Source of the DNA: Bradyrhizobium genosp. L
Lineage (GTDB): Bacteria > Pseudomonadota > Alphaproteobacteria > Rhizobiales > Xanthobacteraceae
Direction: 5' to 3'
Assembly: GCF_015624485.1 (NCBI RefSeq)
Contig: NZ_CP061378.1
Location: 1,550,001 to 1,614,000, forward strand
DNA length: 64,000 nt
Shown in pieces: positions 25,109-34,120 of this stretch; position 1 is the first letter of the stretch; each line of letters begins with the position of its first letter. Made by a program: the position numbers and the translations under genes. Below the pieces are notes generated by a model. The model had not been told where the DNA came from and did not search any database. It was given only the letters and a program-made list of their open reading frames with translations.

Positions 25109-25601
25109 CGTTGCGATCGCGCAGGGGCCCGGTGCGGTGTGCAGTCCTGCCGCGAGGTCACCAACGAGTGATGACCGATCTCTCAAGTCTCGCGATTCCG
25201 TGAATGCTCGCCGGTCAAGATGATTGCGCGCAACCAGCTCGCGACAGGCATAAGCGCAATGCATTCCTGTATCGCCATATCGTCGATTGTGACCGACGGA
25301 CGACTCCTATTAAACAAGCAAATACTGCGCACTCGATCTGAAGCGCGTAACGGGGGAGCGAGGTGCGCTGCTAGTCGCAGGGGAAACAATTGCCGCACAA
25401 TTCGTTCACGCCGATTACTTCAGCCTTAGCGATGTTGACCGACCGTGCATTGCCGGAAGGTGTCGTCACGGTGCTCGATATTGAGACGCGCGCTCGCCGA
25501 GCTGCACTGAAGGCGGTCGGCACCTCAAGCAAAATCGTCGGCTTGCCCTCGAGGCATTAGGATCAGGAAACCGCTACGAGAAGCGCACGGGTTGACGGGA
25601 A
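25109..25601. other. Gene-poor stretch with a possible short gene remnant
   Basis: No full gene is visible in 493 bases. A 42-codon frame at 25432-25560 begins MLTDRALPEGVVTVLDIETR, where VVTVLDIET recalls the first exonuclease motif (DxE) of the DnaQ-type 3'-5' exonucleases, and it stops soon after. If real it is a decayed fragment rather than a working enzyme. The rest shows no clear promoter, repeat or hairpin. Confidence 0.25.
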
Positions 25602-26741
25602 ATGCATGGTCAATGTGGGGCGCGGGGCGCCTCGTCAAGCAGCGTCGAGTTCGATGACAAAGGCTGGCCGTTCTGGCCGGATCGCGAGGATTTGTCGGCG
25701 GAGTTCGTCAGGGTCCTGGCCGCCGCGCAAGAGGGCGGCGCAACGGTTTCCGAATGCTGGCTGACGTTGAGCAGGATCGACCTTTGCTCGGAGAGCTCCT
25801 GGTCCGAGGAGTGGATCAAGACCGCCGAGCTGAACGAAGAGAGGGCTGAGCAGTCCCACGCCAACGGCAACTTGATCACCGCGCGTCGGAATTGGCTCCG
25901 GGCAATCACCTATTTTCACGCAGCCGCAAGGCCGCCTGGATCTTCCAGCAACCTCCTGCAATACGCCGTCGACGGCATGCGGCGATGCGCAAGCAGCTTC
26001 TTGAAGAGCCGGGTTCCGGAAGGCCAGGTGCTTTCGATTCCCTGGACGGACGACGTCTCGCTGCAAGCGTACTATTTGCCGTCCTCGTTTCGCGATAATG
26101 GGCCCGTGATCGTATGCGTCGGCGAGCCCGGTTCGTACAAGGAAGAACTGATCGCGAAGTACGCCAATCATGCGAACGAACGCGGTCTCTCGCTTCTGAC
26201 GGTGGACATGCTGGGCACTGAGACGACTTTGCCGCCGGAGCCGCTCGAGGGCCGGAAGTTCGAAGCCGCCATGAGCCAGATCCTCGATTATCTGGCGGAG
26301 AAGCCCGGCGTCGACAGCACCCGGATTGCCATCGTCGCAGATGCGTGGAGTTCATCTGTGGTCGCTCGCGCGGCGGCAAGCGACGCCCGATTCGCCGCGG
26401 CCGTTTGCGACGCGGGAATCTGGGATGCGCATGAGAGAAGCTTCTTCTTCCGGCACGCCGGCCATCGGCGCAGCACGTGCCTCGACGAGCCCAACGCGAT
26501 TTCACGCGGTATCGATTGCCCGTTGCTTGTCACGGCGGCTGAAGGCGGCTGGCTGCTTCCAAACGCCCTGATCGAATTCGGCAATCAGCTCGCCAATATC
26601 CATCATGATGCGAGATTGGTCATGTTCCGGCGTGCCGAGACGGCGGCGATGCAGGGGCATATCGATAACCCGACCCTGGCCAATGAATTGATATTCGACT
26701 GGCTCGAAGACCGGCTCCGGTTGAGGAAGGGACTGTCCTGA
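25602..26741 (+). CDS. FrsA/DUF1100-type alpha/beta hydrolase with eroded nucleophile elbow
   Basis: The protein has 379 residues. A helical N-terminal domain (about 1-140) precedes an alpha/beta hydrolase core that begins QVLSIPWTDDVSLQAYYLPSSFRDNGPVIVCVGEPGSYKEEL. This two-domain layout fits the FrsA and 2,6-dihydropseudooxynicotine-hydrolase type. The His is kept in QGHIDNPTLANELIFDWLEDRL (His353). At the nucleophile elbow the sequence is VADAWSSSVVARAA: Ser250 is kept but the flanking glycines of GxSxGG are gone. Activity may be altered or lost. ATG 25602 has only a weak ribosome site. No partner genes are obvious. Confidence 0.75.
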   Translation: MHGQCGARGASSSSVEFDDKGWPFWPDREDLSAEFVRVLAAAQEGGATVSECWLTLSRIDLCSESSWSEEWIKTAELNEERAEQSHANGNLITARRNWLRAITYFHAAARPPGSSSNLLQYAVDGMRRCASSFLKSRVPEGQVLSIPWTDDVSLQAYYLPSSFRDNGPVIVCVGEPGSYKEELIAKYANHANERGLSLLTVDMLGTETTLPPEPLEGRKFEAAMSQILDYLAEKPGVDSTRIAIVADAWSSSVVARAAASDARFAAAVCDAGIWDAHERSFFFRHAGHRRSTCLDEPNAISRGIDCPLLVTAAEGGWLLPNALIEFGNQLANIHHDARLVMFRRAETAAMQGHIDNPTLANELIFDWLEDRLRLRKGLS

Positions 26742-26823
26742 GGCTTGGTCGGCGTTGCTTTCGGCATTGCGAGTCACGCGGTAGCGGCTAAAACTGGCCG
26801 TTTCGCAATCAGGACGTCGCCGA

Positions 26824-29145
26824 ATGACCGAAACGATTGGCTATCCCGATCCCGGCCTCGACCTGTCCGACGGCTTCAAGCCGCACACGTCGCATTGGGG
26901 TGTGTTCTCGGCGCGTCTGCGCAAGGACGGTCTCGAGGTCAGGCCGTATGCCGCTGATCCCGATCCGAACCGCATCATCGACAATTTCCCCGCGGCCTTG
27001 CGCCACCAGGCGCGGATCGCGCAGCCGGCGATCCGTCGCGGCTGGCTCGAACGCGGGCCCGGGCCCGACGACCGTCGCGGCCGTGATGAATTCGTCCCGG
27101 TCAGCTGGGAGCAGGCGCTCGACCTGCTCGGTGGCGAGCTGACGCGGATTCGCGACACGCGCGGCCCGGGCGCGGTGTTCGGCGGCTCCTACGGCTGGTC
27201 CAGCGCGGGCCGGTTCCACCATGCGCAGAGCCAGGTGCATCGCTTCCTCAACGTCGCGCTCGGCGGCTATGTGCGTTCAGTGAACACCTATTCGTCGGGC
27301 GCGTCCTCGGTGCTGCTGCCGCAGATCCTCACCGGCTACGAGGACATCACCAAGCGCAACGTCACCTGGGAGCAGATCGCGGCCGAGACCGACATCGTGC
27401 TGGCGTTCGGCGGCATGGCGCTGAAGAACTCGATGGTCGCCGGCGGCTCGATCAGCAAGCACGTCGAGCGCGGCGCCATGGCGGCGGCGCGCCGGCGCGG
27501 CTGCGAGTTCGTCCTGGTGAGCCCGCTGCGCGACGATCTGCCTGTCGAGGCCGGTGCCGAATGGATGACGGCGGTGCCCGGCACCGACACGGCGCTGATG
27601 CTCGGCATCGTCCACACGCTGGTCAGCGAAGGCCTGCACGACCAGGCCTTCCTCGATCGCTACACCGAGGGCTGGCCGGTGTTCCTGCGCTATCTGATGG
27701 GCGATACCGACCGTCAGCCGAAAACCGCGGAATGGGCGGCCGCGATCTGCGGCGTCGGCGCGCAGACTATCCGAAAGCTCGCGCGCCGGCTCGCCGGGCG
27801 TAGAGCGCTGATCACGGTCTCGCATTCGCTGCAGCGTGCCGAGCATGGCGAACAGCCGGTGTGGATGGGCATGGTGCTGGCGGCAGCGCTCGGCCAGATC
27901 GGCCTGCCCGGCGGCGGCTACGCCTATTCGCTGGGCGCGATCGGCTACTACGGCCGTCGCGTCAATGCCGTGCCGGGGCCGACGCTCGGGCAGGGCCGCA
28001 ACGGCGTCGCCGATTTCATTCCGGTGGCGCGCATCGCCGACATGCTGCTCAATCCAGGCGGCAGCTATCGCTACAATGGCGAGACCCGCAGCTATCCGGA
28101 TATCCGTCTGGTCTACTGGGCGGGCGGCAATCCGTTCCACCATCACCAGGACATCAACCGCCTGCGCAAGGCGTTTGCCAGGGTCGATACGCTGGTGGTG
28201 CATGAGTTGGCCTGGACCGCCACCGCGCGCCATGCCGACATCGTCTTGCCCTCGACGATGACGCTGGAGCGCGAGGACATCGGCTATTCCACCAACGATC
28301 CGCTTGTTGTCGCGATGCACCGGATCGCCGAACCGTTCGGGCTGGCGCGCGACGACTACGAGATTTTCGCGGATCTCGCCGAGCGGCTCGGCGCGCGCGA
28401 GCCTTTCACCGAAGGGCGCACCGCGCGGCAATGGCTGGCGCATCTCTACGAGCCGACCCGCAAGTCGCTGGCCGGGCAGGGGCTCGAAGCGCCTGATTTC
28501 GAGGCGTTCTGGGAGCGCGGCAGCCTGGTCGTGCCGCAACAGCTCGACGACGGCGGCACGCTGCGCCGCTTCCGCGAGGATCCGGTGGCCCGGCCGTTGC
28601 CGACGCCGAGCGGGCGCATCGAGATCTTCTCGGCGAAGATCGCCGGCCATGGCGATGCGGATTGTCCGGGCCATCCGGTCTGGCTCGAGAAGACCGACGT
28701 GCCGACGCCGGGTTCTCCCTGCTTCCTCGTCGCCAACCAGCCGGCGACGCGGCTGCACAGCCAGCTCGATTTCGGCGGGCATTCGACCGCGGCCAAGCAT
28801 CGCGGCCGTGAGGTCGCGCGCATGAACCCGCGCGACGCGGAGGTACGCGGCATCAGGGATGGCGACATCATCCGCCTGTTCAACGCGCGCGGCGCCTGCC
28901 TCGCGGCGGTGCATGTCACCGACGGCATCGCACCCGGTGTCGTGCAGCTGCCGACCGGGGCCTGGTACGACCCTGTTGATCCCGAGGAGGAGGCGCCGCT
29001 CTGCGTGCACGGCAATCCGAACGTGCTGACGCGCGACATCGGCACCTCGTCCTTTGCGCAGGGCTGCACCGGCCAGCTCACCACCGTCGAGGTCGAGCGC
29101 TTCAACGGCAATCTGCCGCCGATCCGCGCCTTCGATCCGGTGTAG
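26824..29145 (+). CDS. bisC: Molybdopterin-dependent oxidoreductase, biotin sulfoxide reductase type
   Basis: The protein has 773 residues. It belongs to the DMSO/TMAO/biotin sulfoxide reductase branch: GGSYGWSSAGRFHHAQ carries the Tyr123-Trp125 pair known from DMSO reductase, and NTYSSGASSV places Ser157 as Mo ligand. No N-terminal Fe-S cysteine motif and no Tat signal is present, which points to cytoplasmic BisC rather than periplasmic TorA or DorA. Bis-MGD binding segments include YWAGGNPFHHHQDINRL and the C-terminal LPTGAWYDP region. It should reduce free biotin or methionine sulfoxide using cytoplasmic reductant. The gene stands alone; AGGA lies about eight bases before the ATG. Confidence 0.85.
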   Translation: MTETIGYPDPGLDLSDGFKPHTSHWGVFSARLRKDGLEVRPYAADPDPNRIIDNFPAALRHQARIAQPAIRRGWLERGPGPDDRRGRDEFVPVSWEQALDLLGGELTRIRDTRGPGAVFGGSYGWSSAGRFHHAQSQVHRFLNVALGGYVRSVNTYSSGASSVLLPQILTGYEDITKRNVTWEQIAAETDIVLAFGGMALKNSMVAGGSISKHVERGAMAAARRRGCEFVLVSPLRDDLPVEAGAEWMTAVPGTDTALMLGIVHTLVSEGLHDQAFLDRYTEGWPVFLRYLMGDTDRQPKTAEWAAAICGVGAQTIRKLARRLAGRRALITVSHSLQRAEHGEQPVWMGMVLAAALGQIGLPGGGYAYSLGAIGYYGRRVNAVPGPTLGQGRNGVADFIPVARIADMLLNPGGSYRYNGETRSYPDIRLVYWAGGNPFHHHQDINRLRKAFARVDTLVVHELAWTATARHADIVLPSTMTLEREDIGYSTNDPLVVAMHRIAEPFGLARDDYEIFADLAERLGAREPFTEGRTARQWLAHLYEPTRKSLAGQGLEAPDFEAFWERGSLVVPQQLDDGGTLRRFREDPVARPLPTPSGRIEIFSAKIAGHGDADCPGHPVWLEKTDVPTPGSPCFLVANQPATRLHSQLDFGGHSTAAKHRGREVARMNPRDAEVRGIRDGDIIRLFNARGACLAAVHVTDGIAPGVVQLPTGAWYDPVDPEEEAPLCVHGNPNVLTRDIGTSSFAQGCTGQLTTVEVERFNGNLPPIRAFDPV

Positions 29146-29253
29146 CGGCGTCTCGCGGCCGGATCACGAACAAATCATCGGAGGGACGCTGGATGGCGCC
29201 GATCCGATCGGCTACGGCAGCGCCAGATCAACCTCACGTCTGGATCTCCTAAG

Positions 29254-30297
29254 ATGCACCCCAAAGCCCTGTTTCATGTTGCCGTTGCTGCGATCGTCAT
29301 ATTCGGCGCATCCAATGCGCTCGCGCAATCGACGAACGAACCGGCTTACGGACCGGAGCTGCAGGGCTTCGACTATCCTTATCCGGTCGCGCATTATCGC
29401 TTCAGCTCGCAGGGCCACGAGCTCGACATGGCCTATCTCGACGTCAAGCCGGCGACGCCGAACGGGCAGACCGCGGTGCTGCTGCATGGCAAGAATTTCT
29501 GCGCCGCGACCTGGGACGGCACCATCAAGGCGCTCAGCGGCGCCGGCTACCGCGTCATTGCGATGGATCAGATCGGCTTCTGCAAATCGTCGAAGCCGGA
29601 GGGCTATCAATTCACCTTCCAGCAGCTGGCCGGCAACAGCCGCGCGCTGCTGGCTTCGCTCGGGATCGAGCATGCGATCATGGTCGGCCACTCCACCGGC
29701 GGCATGCTGGCGATGCGCTATGCGCTGATGTATCCCGACGCCGTCGACCGGCTGGTGCTGGTCGATCCGATCGGGCTGGAGGACTGGAAGGCCAAGGGCG
29801 TGCCGTGGCTCAGCCTCGACGGCTGGATGCAGCGCGAGACGCGCGTCACCGCGGACGGCATCCGCGCCTATGAGCGCGCGACGTATTATGCCGATACCTG
29901 GGATCCGTCCTACGAGACGTGGGTGCAGATGCTGGCCGGCATGTATCGCGGTCCGGGCCGCGCGGCGGTGGCGTCGAGCTCGGCGCGGCTCTACGACATG
30001 ATCGCCACCCAGCCGGTGTTCTACGAGTTCGAACAGATCAAGCCGCCGACCTTGCTCGTGGTCGGCGACAAGGACACCACCGCGATCGGCAAGGACACCG
30101 CGCCGCCGGAGATCCGCAAGACGCTCGGCAACTACCCGGTGCTGGGCAAGGAAGCCGCGAAGCGGATTCCGCATGCGCAGCTGATCGAATTTCCCGACCT
30201 CGGCCATTCCCCGCAGATCCAGGCGCCGGCGCGCTTCCACGCCGCGCTGCTCGGCTGGCTGCAGCATCCGGAGACCGGCGCGACGCTGGTCAAGTAG
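29254..30297 (+). CDS. Secreted alpha/beta hydrolase
   Basis: The protein has 347 residues. A signal peptide (MHPKALFHVAVAAIVIFGASNALAQ) is followed by a hydrolase core: AVLLHGKNFCAATWDGTI at the oxyanion hole, IMVGHSTGGMLAMRYAL at the nucleophile elbow (Ser in GHSTGG), LLVVGDKDTTAIG with the Asp and FPDLGHSPQIQAP with the His. Two cysteines (NFCAATW and GFCKSS) could form a disulfide in the periplasm. It resembles epoxide-hydrolase and esterase-type proteins; the substrate is unknown. It lies 108 bp after bisC and 78 bp before the convergent HxlR gene. Confidence 0.88.
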   Translation: MHPKALFHVAVAAIVIFGASNALAQSTNEPAYGPELQGFDYPYPVAHYRFSSQGHELDMAYLDVKPATPNGQTAVLLHGKNFCAATWDGTIKALSGAGYRVIAMDQIGFCKSSKPEGYQFTFQQLAGNSRALLASLGIEHAIMVGHSTGGMLAMRYALMYPDAVDRLVLVDPIGLEDWKAKGVPWLSLDGWMQRETRVTADGIRAYERATYYADTWDPSYETWVQMLAGMYRGPGRAAVASSSARLYDMIATQPVFYEFEQIKPPTLLVVGDKDTTAIGKDTAPPEIRKTLGNYPVLGKEAAKRIPHAQLIEFPDLGHSPQIQAPARFHAALLGWLQHPETGATLVK

Positions 30298-30375
30298 CGA
30301 CACTTTCGAGCCGGGCTGATCGACCCCGCGGACGAAGCGGTCGACGATGGGCTGCGCCAGTCTCTCAATGAAGGG

Positions 30376-30888
30376 CTAAGCCTGCTCGACGGTTTTCCTG
30401 GCGCGCTCCTGCGCCTTGGCGTGCACCGGTGAGGATTTCTGCGCGCCGGGGCCGCGATGGACGTGGACGGCCTTCGCGCTCAGCGGCTCGCCGCATTCCG
30501 AGCAGACCATGATGGGGTCGAACATCTTCTGGCAGGTCTTGTGTTCGTGCAGCATCGGCCGGCCGCGCGAATCGACCATGTGGATGTCGCCCCAGTGCAC
30601 GATCGACATGATGACCGGATAGAGGTCGAGACCCTTCTGCGTCAGGATATACTCGTAGCGCTTCGGCGCGTCCTGATACGGAATCTTGCGTAGCACGCCA
30701 AAGCGCACCAGCTTCTTCAGCCGGTCGGCGAGCAGATGGCGCGTGATCCCGAGCGACGCCTGGAAATCATCGAACCTGCGGATGCGCAGGAAACATTCGC
30801 GCAGGATCAGCAGGCTCCAGCGATCGCCGATCACGGCCACCGTGCGGGCCAGCGAGCACGGCTGCTCCTCGAGGGCATCCCATTTCAT
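30376..30888 (-). CDS. HxlR-family transcriptional regulator
   Basis: The protein has 170 residues from ATG 30888, which has GGAG seven bases upstream. The HxlR winged helix is clear: CSLARTVAVIGDRWSLLILRECFLRIRRFDDFQASLGITRHLLADRLKKLVRFGVLRK, then RYEYILTQKGLDLYPVIMSIVHWGD. A C-terminal tail with HKTCQK and MVCSECGEP adds three to four Cys/His that may bind a metal. It is divergent from the large catabolic operon, and two near-identical inverted repeats (30928 and 31003) lie between them, so it most likely represses or activates that operon and itself. Confidence 0.92.
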   Translation of the reverse strand: MKWDALEEQPCSLARTVAVIGDRWSLLILRECFLRIRRFDDFQASLGITRHLLADRLKKLVRFGVLRKIPYQDAPKRYEYILTQKGLDLYPVIMSIVHWGDIHMVDSRGRPMLHEHKTCQKMFDPIMVCSECGEPLSAKAVHVHRGPGAQKSSPVHAKAQERARKTVEQA

Positions 30889-30927
30889 CGATGTCTCCAG
30901 CGATCCGTCACTGCATTGCAAACAAAA

Positions 30928-31020
30928 TTCTAAAACAGAACTTACGACATTTCAATAGGATGCCTTTCGGAGTGATATGGGATGATAAATATCATATTGA
31001 CAGTTCTAAAATAGAACTTA
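30928..31020. promoter_or_regulatory. Two HxlR operators and operon promoter
   Basis: TTCTAAAACAGAACTTA (30928-30944) and TTCTAAAATAGAACTTA (31004-31020) differ at one base. Each centres on the inverted repeat GTTCTAAAATAGAAC or its variant; centres are 76 bp apart. TTGACA at 30997-31002 immediately precedes the second copy, so a protein bound there would cover the spacer of the rightward promoter. The first copy lies 40 bp before the HxlR start codon, fitting autoregulation. Confidence 0.72.
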
Positions 31021-31083
31021 ATGTCCGGCCACGATCAACCCGGCGGTACGGCACCGCCGCATCTCGCAAGGGTAGGGCGTTCG

Positions 31084-31722
31084 ATGGCTGCTCCGCTGAA
31101 GGTCGAATTCCACTTCGATTTCGGAAGTCCCAACGCCTATCTCGCCGAGCTCGTGCTGCCGGAGATCGAGCGGCGCACCGGCGTGAAGTTCGAATACGTC
31201 CCTGTGCTGCTCGGCGGCGTCTACAAGGCGACCGGCAACATGTCGCCCGGCGAGTCGCTGCTCGGCATCAAGAACAAGCCGGAATACAACGCGCTCGAGA
31301 CCGAGCGCTTCCTGCGCCGCCATGGCATCACGACGTTCAGGTCGAACCCGTTCTTCCCGGTCAACACGCTGGCGCTGATGCGCGGCGCCGTGGCCGCGGA
31401 ATTCGAAGGGCTGTTCGAGCCGTATTTCCGCGCCGCCTATCATCACATGTGGTCCGAGCCCAAGAAGATGGACGATCCGCAGGTATTCCGCGAGGCGTTC
31501 CTGTCTTCCGGCCTCGACATCGACCGCATCAGCGCCCGCGCCCAGCAGGACGACGTGAAGAAGAAGCTGATCGAGAACACCGGCAATGCCGTGGCGCGTG
31601 GCTCGTTCGGCTCGCCGACGTTCTATGTCGGTGACGAGATCTTCTTCGGCAAGGATCGTCTGCGCGAGGTCGAGGAAGAGATCGCAGCGCAACTTGCGGC
31701 GAAGCAGCGCAAGACGGCCTGA
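31084..31722 (+). CDS. DsbA-family 2-hydroxychromene-2-carboxylate isomerase-like protein
   Basis: The protein has 212 residues from ATG 31084; an ATG at 31021 touches the operator and is less likely. The start KVEFHFDFGSPNAYLAELVLPEIERRTG is the HCCA isomerase/GST-kappa signature, with Ser at the usual glutathione-activating position of the DsbA-like fold. RGSFGSPTFYVGDEIFFGKDRL closes the fold with its cis-Pro. In aromatic pathways such enzymes isomerise ring-cleavage products with glutathione. It is the first gene of a twelve-gene operon and a GST-like gene lies further down, suggesting a glutathione-dependent step on a cyclic or aromatic compound. Confidence 0.87.
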   Translation: MAAPLKVEFHFDFGSPNAYLAELVLPEIERRTGVKFEYVPVLLGGVYKATGNMSPGESLLGIKNKPEYNALETERFLRRHGITTFRSNPFFPVNTLALMRGAVAAEFEGLFEPYFRAAYHHMWSEPKKMDDPQVFREAFLSSGLDIDRISARAQQDDVKKKLIENTGNAVARGSFGSPTFYVGDEIFFGKDRLREVEEEIAAQLAAKQRKTA

Positions 31723-31775
31723 GCAATACGCCCCGGAAATAAAACAGGCCGCAAGGCCGTCGCAGGGAGGTTTCG

Positions 31776-33320
31776 GTGGACGCGTTGACCGAGTTGGAAG
31801 GAAGTGTGGAAGGTTTGCCGAACCGCATCCATGAGGTGATGGATGCGCACGTCGCCGCGACGCCGGATCATCCGGCGCTGATCGACGACAAGGTGCGGCT
31901 CTCCTATCGCGAGCTCGATCGCGCCTTGAGCGGTGTTGCGGAGGCGCTGCGTGCGCTCGGCATCCGCGCCGGCGACCGCATGATGATCGTGAGCGAGAAT
32001 TCCGTTCCGCTGGCTTGCCTGCTGCTGGCGGCGAGCCGGCTCGACGCCTGGGCGATCGTGGTCAATCCGCGGCTGTCGGCGCGCGAGCTGGACCAGATCA
32101 GGGATCACAGCGGTGCGCGGCGCGTGTTCCTGACGTCTGATGTCTCGCAGGAGGCCGCCGCCCACGCCGATCGCTACCAGGCAGCCGTGCAGGATATCGG
32201 CCCGCTGCGTGGCGTTGCCGTCACCAGCCTCAACCTGGCGACCGTCGCCGAGCCGCTCGAGGCCGACGGCGCCAGCCAGGTGGCGGTGCTGATCTACACG
32301 TCGGGCACCACGGGCACGCCGAAGGGCGTCATGCTCACCCACCGCAATCTGCTGTTCAGCGCTCGCGCCACCGCCTCGTTCCGCAAGATGGCCGACGATG
32401 ACGTGCAATATTGCGTGCTGCCGATCTCGCACATCGTCGGCATCTCGCTGCTCACGATGACCTTGATGGTCGGCGCCACCGTGCGTCTGGTCGCAAAATA
32501 CGATCCCGCCGCGCTGGTGAAGGCGATCACGCAGGAGGGCATCACCATCCTGAACGGCGTGCCTGCGACCTATCAGCGGCTGCTCGAATACCGGCGCAAC
32601 GCCGGCTTGCCGAAGCTCGGCCGCGGCAAACTGCGCGTGATCTCGGTCGCCGGCGCGCCGCTCGACCTCGAGCTCAAATCGCGGGTCGAGCAGGAGCTCG
32701 GCCTGCCGCTGCTGAATGGCTACGGCATCACCGAATGCTCGCCGGGCATCTCCGGCGTGCGCCCCGGCAGCCCGCGGTCCGACCATGCCGTCGGCACGAT
32801 CATGCCCGGCATCGAGGCCAGGCTGGTCGGCAACGACGGCAGTCCGGCCGCGGACGGCGCGGTCGGCGAGCTGCACGTCCGCGGCCCCAATGTGATGCGC
32901 GGCTATTACCGCGCGCCGGACCTGACCGCGAAGGCGATCGATACCCACGGCTGGTTCAACACCGGCGATCTCGCGCGTTTCGAGGATGGCGCCATGTACA
33001 TCGTCGGGCGGACCAAGGAGATGATCATCCGCTCCGGCTTCAACGTCTATCCCGCCGAGATCGAGGCGGTGCTGAGCACGCATGATGCCGTGGTGCAATG
33101 CGCCGTGGTCGGCCGGCAGGTCGAGGGCAATGAAGAAGTCGTCGCCTTCGTGCAGCTGATCAAGGGCTCGACGGCGACGGTGCAGGACCTGATGGCGCAT
33201 GTCGCCCCACAACTCACCTCGTACAAGCGCCCGTCCGAGATTATCCTGATGGATGCGCTGCCCGCGACTTCGACGGGCAAGCTCCTGAAGCACAAATTGG
33301 CCGAGTCGCTGCGCAGCTGA
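31776..33320 (+). CDS. Acyl-CoA synthetase (AMP-dependent ligase)
   Basis: The protein has 514 residues from GTG 31776 with GGGAGG upstream. Adenylate-forming motifs are complete: the P-loop LIYTSGTTGTPKGVMLTHRN, NGYGITECSP, GWFNTGDLARFEDG, the hinge KEMIIRSGFNVYPAEIE and the C-terminal TSTGKLLKHKL with the catalytic Lys. It should activate a carboxylic acid as CoA thioester for the beta-oxidation-type steps encoded downstream. Which acid cannot be read; the size and motifs suit medium-chain, cyclic or aromatic acids. Confidence 0.93.
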   Translation: MDALTELEGSVEGLPNRIHEVMDAHVAATPDHPALIDDKVRLSYRELDRALSGVAEALRALGIRAGDRMMIVSENSVPLACLLLAASRLDAWAIVVNPRLSARELDQIRDHSGARRVFLTSDVSQEAAAHADRYQAAVQDIGPLRGVAVTSLNLATVAEPLEADGASQVAVLIYTSGTTGTPKGVMLTHRNLLFSARATASFRKMADDDVQYCVLPISHIVGISLLTMTLMVGATVRLVAKYDPAALVKAITQEGITILNGVPATYQRLLEYRRNAGLPKLGRGKLRVISVAGAPLDLELKSRVEQELGLPLLNGYGITECSPGISGVRPGSPRSDHAVGTIMPGIEARLVGNDGSPAADGAVGELHVRGPNVMRGYYRAPDLTAKAIDTHGWFNTGDLARFEDGAMYIVGRTKEMIIRSGFNVYPAEIEAVLSTHDAVVQCAVVGRQVEGNEEVVAFVQLIKGSTATVQDLMAHVAPQLTSYKRPSEIILMDALPATSTGKLLKHKLAESLRS

Positions 33321-33370
33321 CGCAGCGTTCGGAGAACGAGCTTAGACCAGCACACAGGCCGGAGAACGCC

Positions 33371-34108
33371 ATGCAGAAGAGAAACAGGACGGTGGCCGTT
33401 ATCGGTGCCGGTGACTTCATCGGCGGCGAAATCGCCAAGAAATTCGCATCCGAGGGTTTCACGATCTTTGCTGGCCGCCGCAACGGCGACAAGCTGGCGC
33501 CGCTGGTCAAGGATATCGAGGCTGCCGGCGGCGAGATCCATGCCCGCTCGCTCGATGCGCGCAAGGAGGAGGAGATCATCTCCTTCCTCAATGATGCCGA
33601 CAAGCATGCGCCGCTGGAGGTCGTCATCTTCAACATCGGCGCCAACGTCAACTTCCCGATCCTGGAGACCACCGAACGCGTGTTCCGCAAGGTGTGGGAG
33701 ATGGCCTGCTATTCCGGCTTCCTGGCCGGGCGCGAGGCGGCGCGACTGATGCTGCCGCGCGGCGGCGGCAACATCTTCTTCACCGGTGCCACCGCATCGC
33801 TGCGCGGCGGCAGCGGCTATGCCGCGTTTGCCAGCGCCAAGTTCGGCCTGCGCGCTGTGGCGCAGGCGATGGCGCGCGAATTGGGGCCGAAGAACATTCA
33901 TGTCGCGCACCTCATCATCGACTCCGGTGTCGACACCGAATGGGTCCGGCAGCGGCGCATCGAGGCGCTCGGCCCGAACGCGCTGGACAATCCCGACCTG
34001 CTGATGCCGCCGGCCTCGGTCGCCGCGTCCTACTGGCAGCTCTACCAGCAGCCGAAGAGCGCCTGGACCTTCGAGCTGGAGATCCGGCCATTCGGCGAGA
34101 AGTGGTAG
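33371..34108 (+). CDS. SDR-family protein lacking the catalytic Ser and Tyr
   Basis: The protein has 245 residues. The nucleotide-binding motif is VIGAGDFIGGEIA and the structural Asn region is VIFNIGANVNF, both SDR-like. In the active-site segment GATASLRGGSGYAAFASAKFGLRA the Tyr of YxxxK is Phe153 while Lys157 is kept, and the usual Ser position is Ala140. The same change is found in the second SDR of this operon (41550). The ends match too: FELEIRPFGEKW here, FNVELRPFGENW there. Such proteins may act on acyl-CoA by a different mechanism, as in dienoyl-CoA reductases, or may be non-catalytic. Confidence 0.85.
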   Translation: MQKRNRTVAVIGAGDFIGGEIAKKFASEGFTIFAGRRNGDKLAPLVKDIEAAGGEIHARSLDARKEEEIISFLNDADKHAPLEVVIFNIGANVNFPILETTERVFRKVWEMACYSGFLAGREAARLMLPRGGGNIFFTGATASLRGGSGYAAFASAKFGLRAVAQAMARELGPKNIHVAHLIIDSGVDTEWVRQRRIEALGPNALDNPDLLMPPASVAASYWQLYQQPKSAWTFELEIRPFGEKW

Positions 34109-34120
34109 GGAGCAGGTCCG

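Noticed and set aside
25432..25560. A 42-codon frame with a DnaQ-like VVTVLDIET start as a real exonuclease gene
   Set aside because: It is far too short, lacks the other exonuclease motifs and has no ribosome site. At most it is a remnant, listed only within the intergenic entry.
31021..31083. ATG 31021 as start of the HCCA-isomerase-like gene
   Set aside because: It touches the HxlR operator, has no ribosome site and would add 21 residues unlike the family; ATG 31084 fits better.
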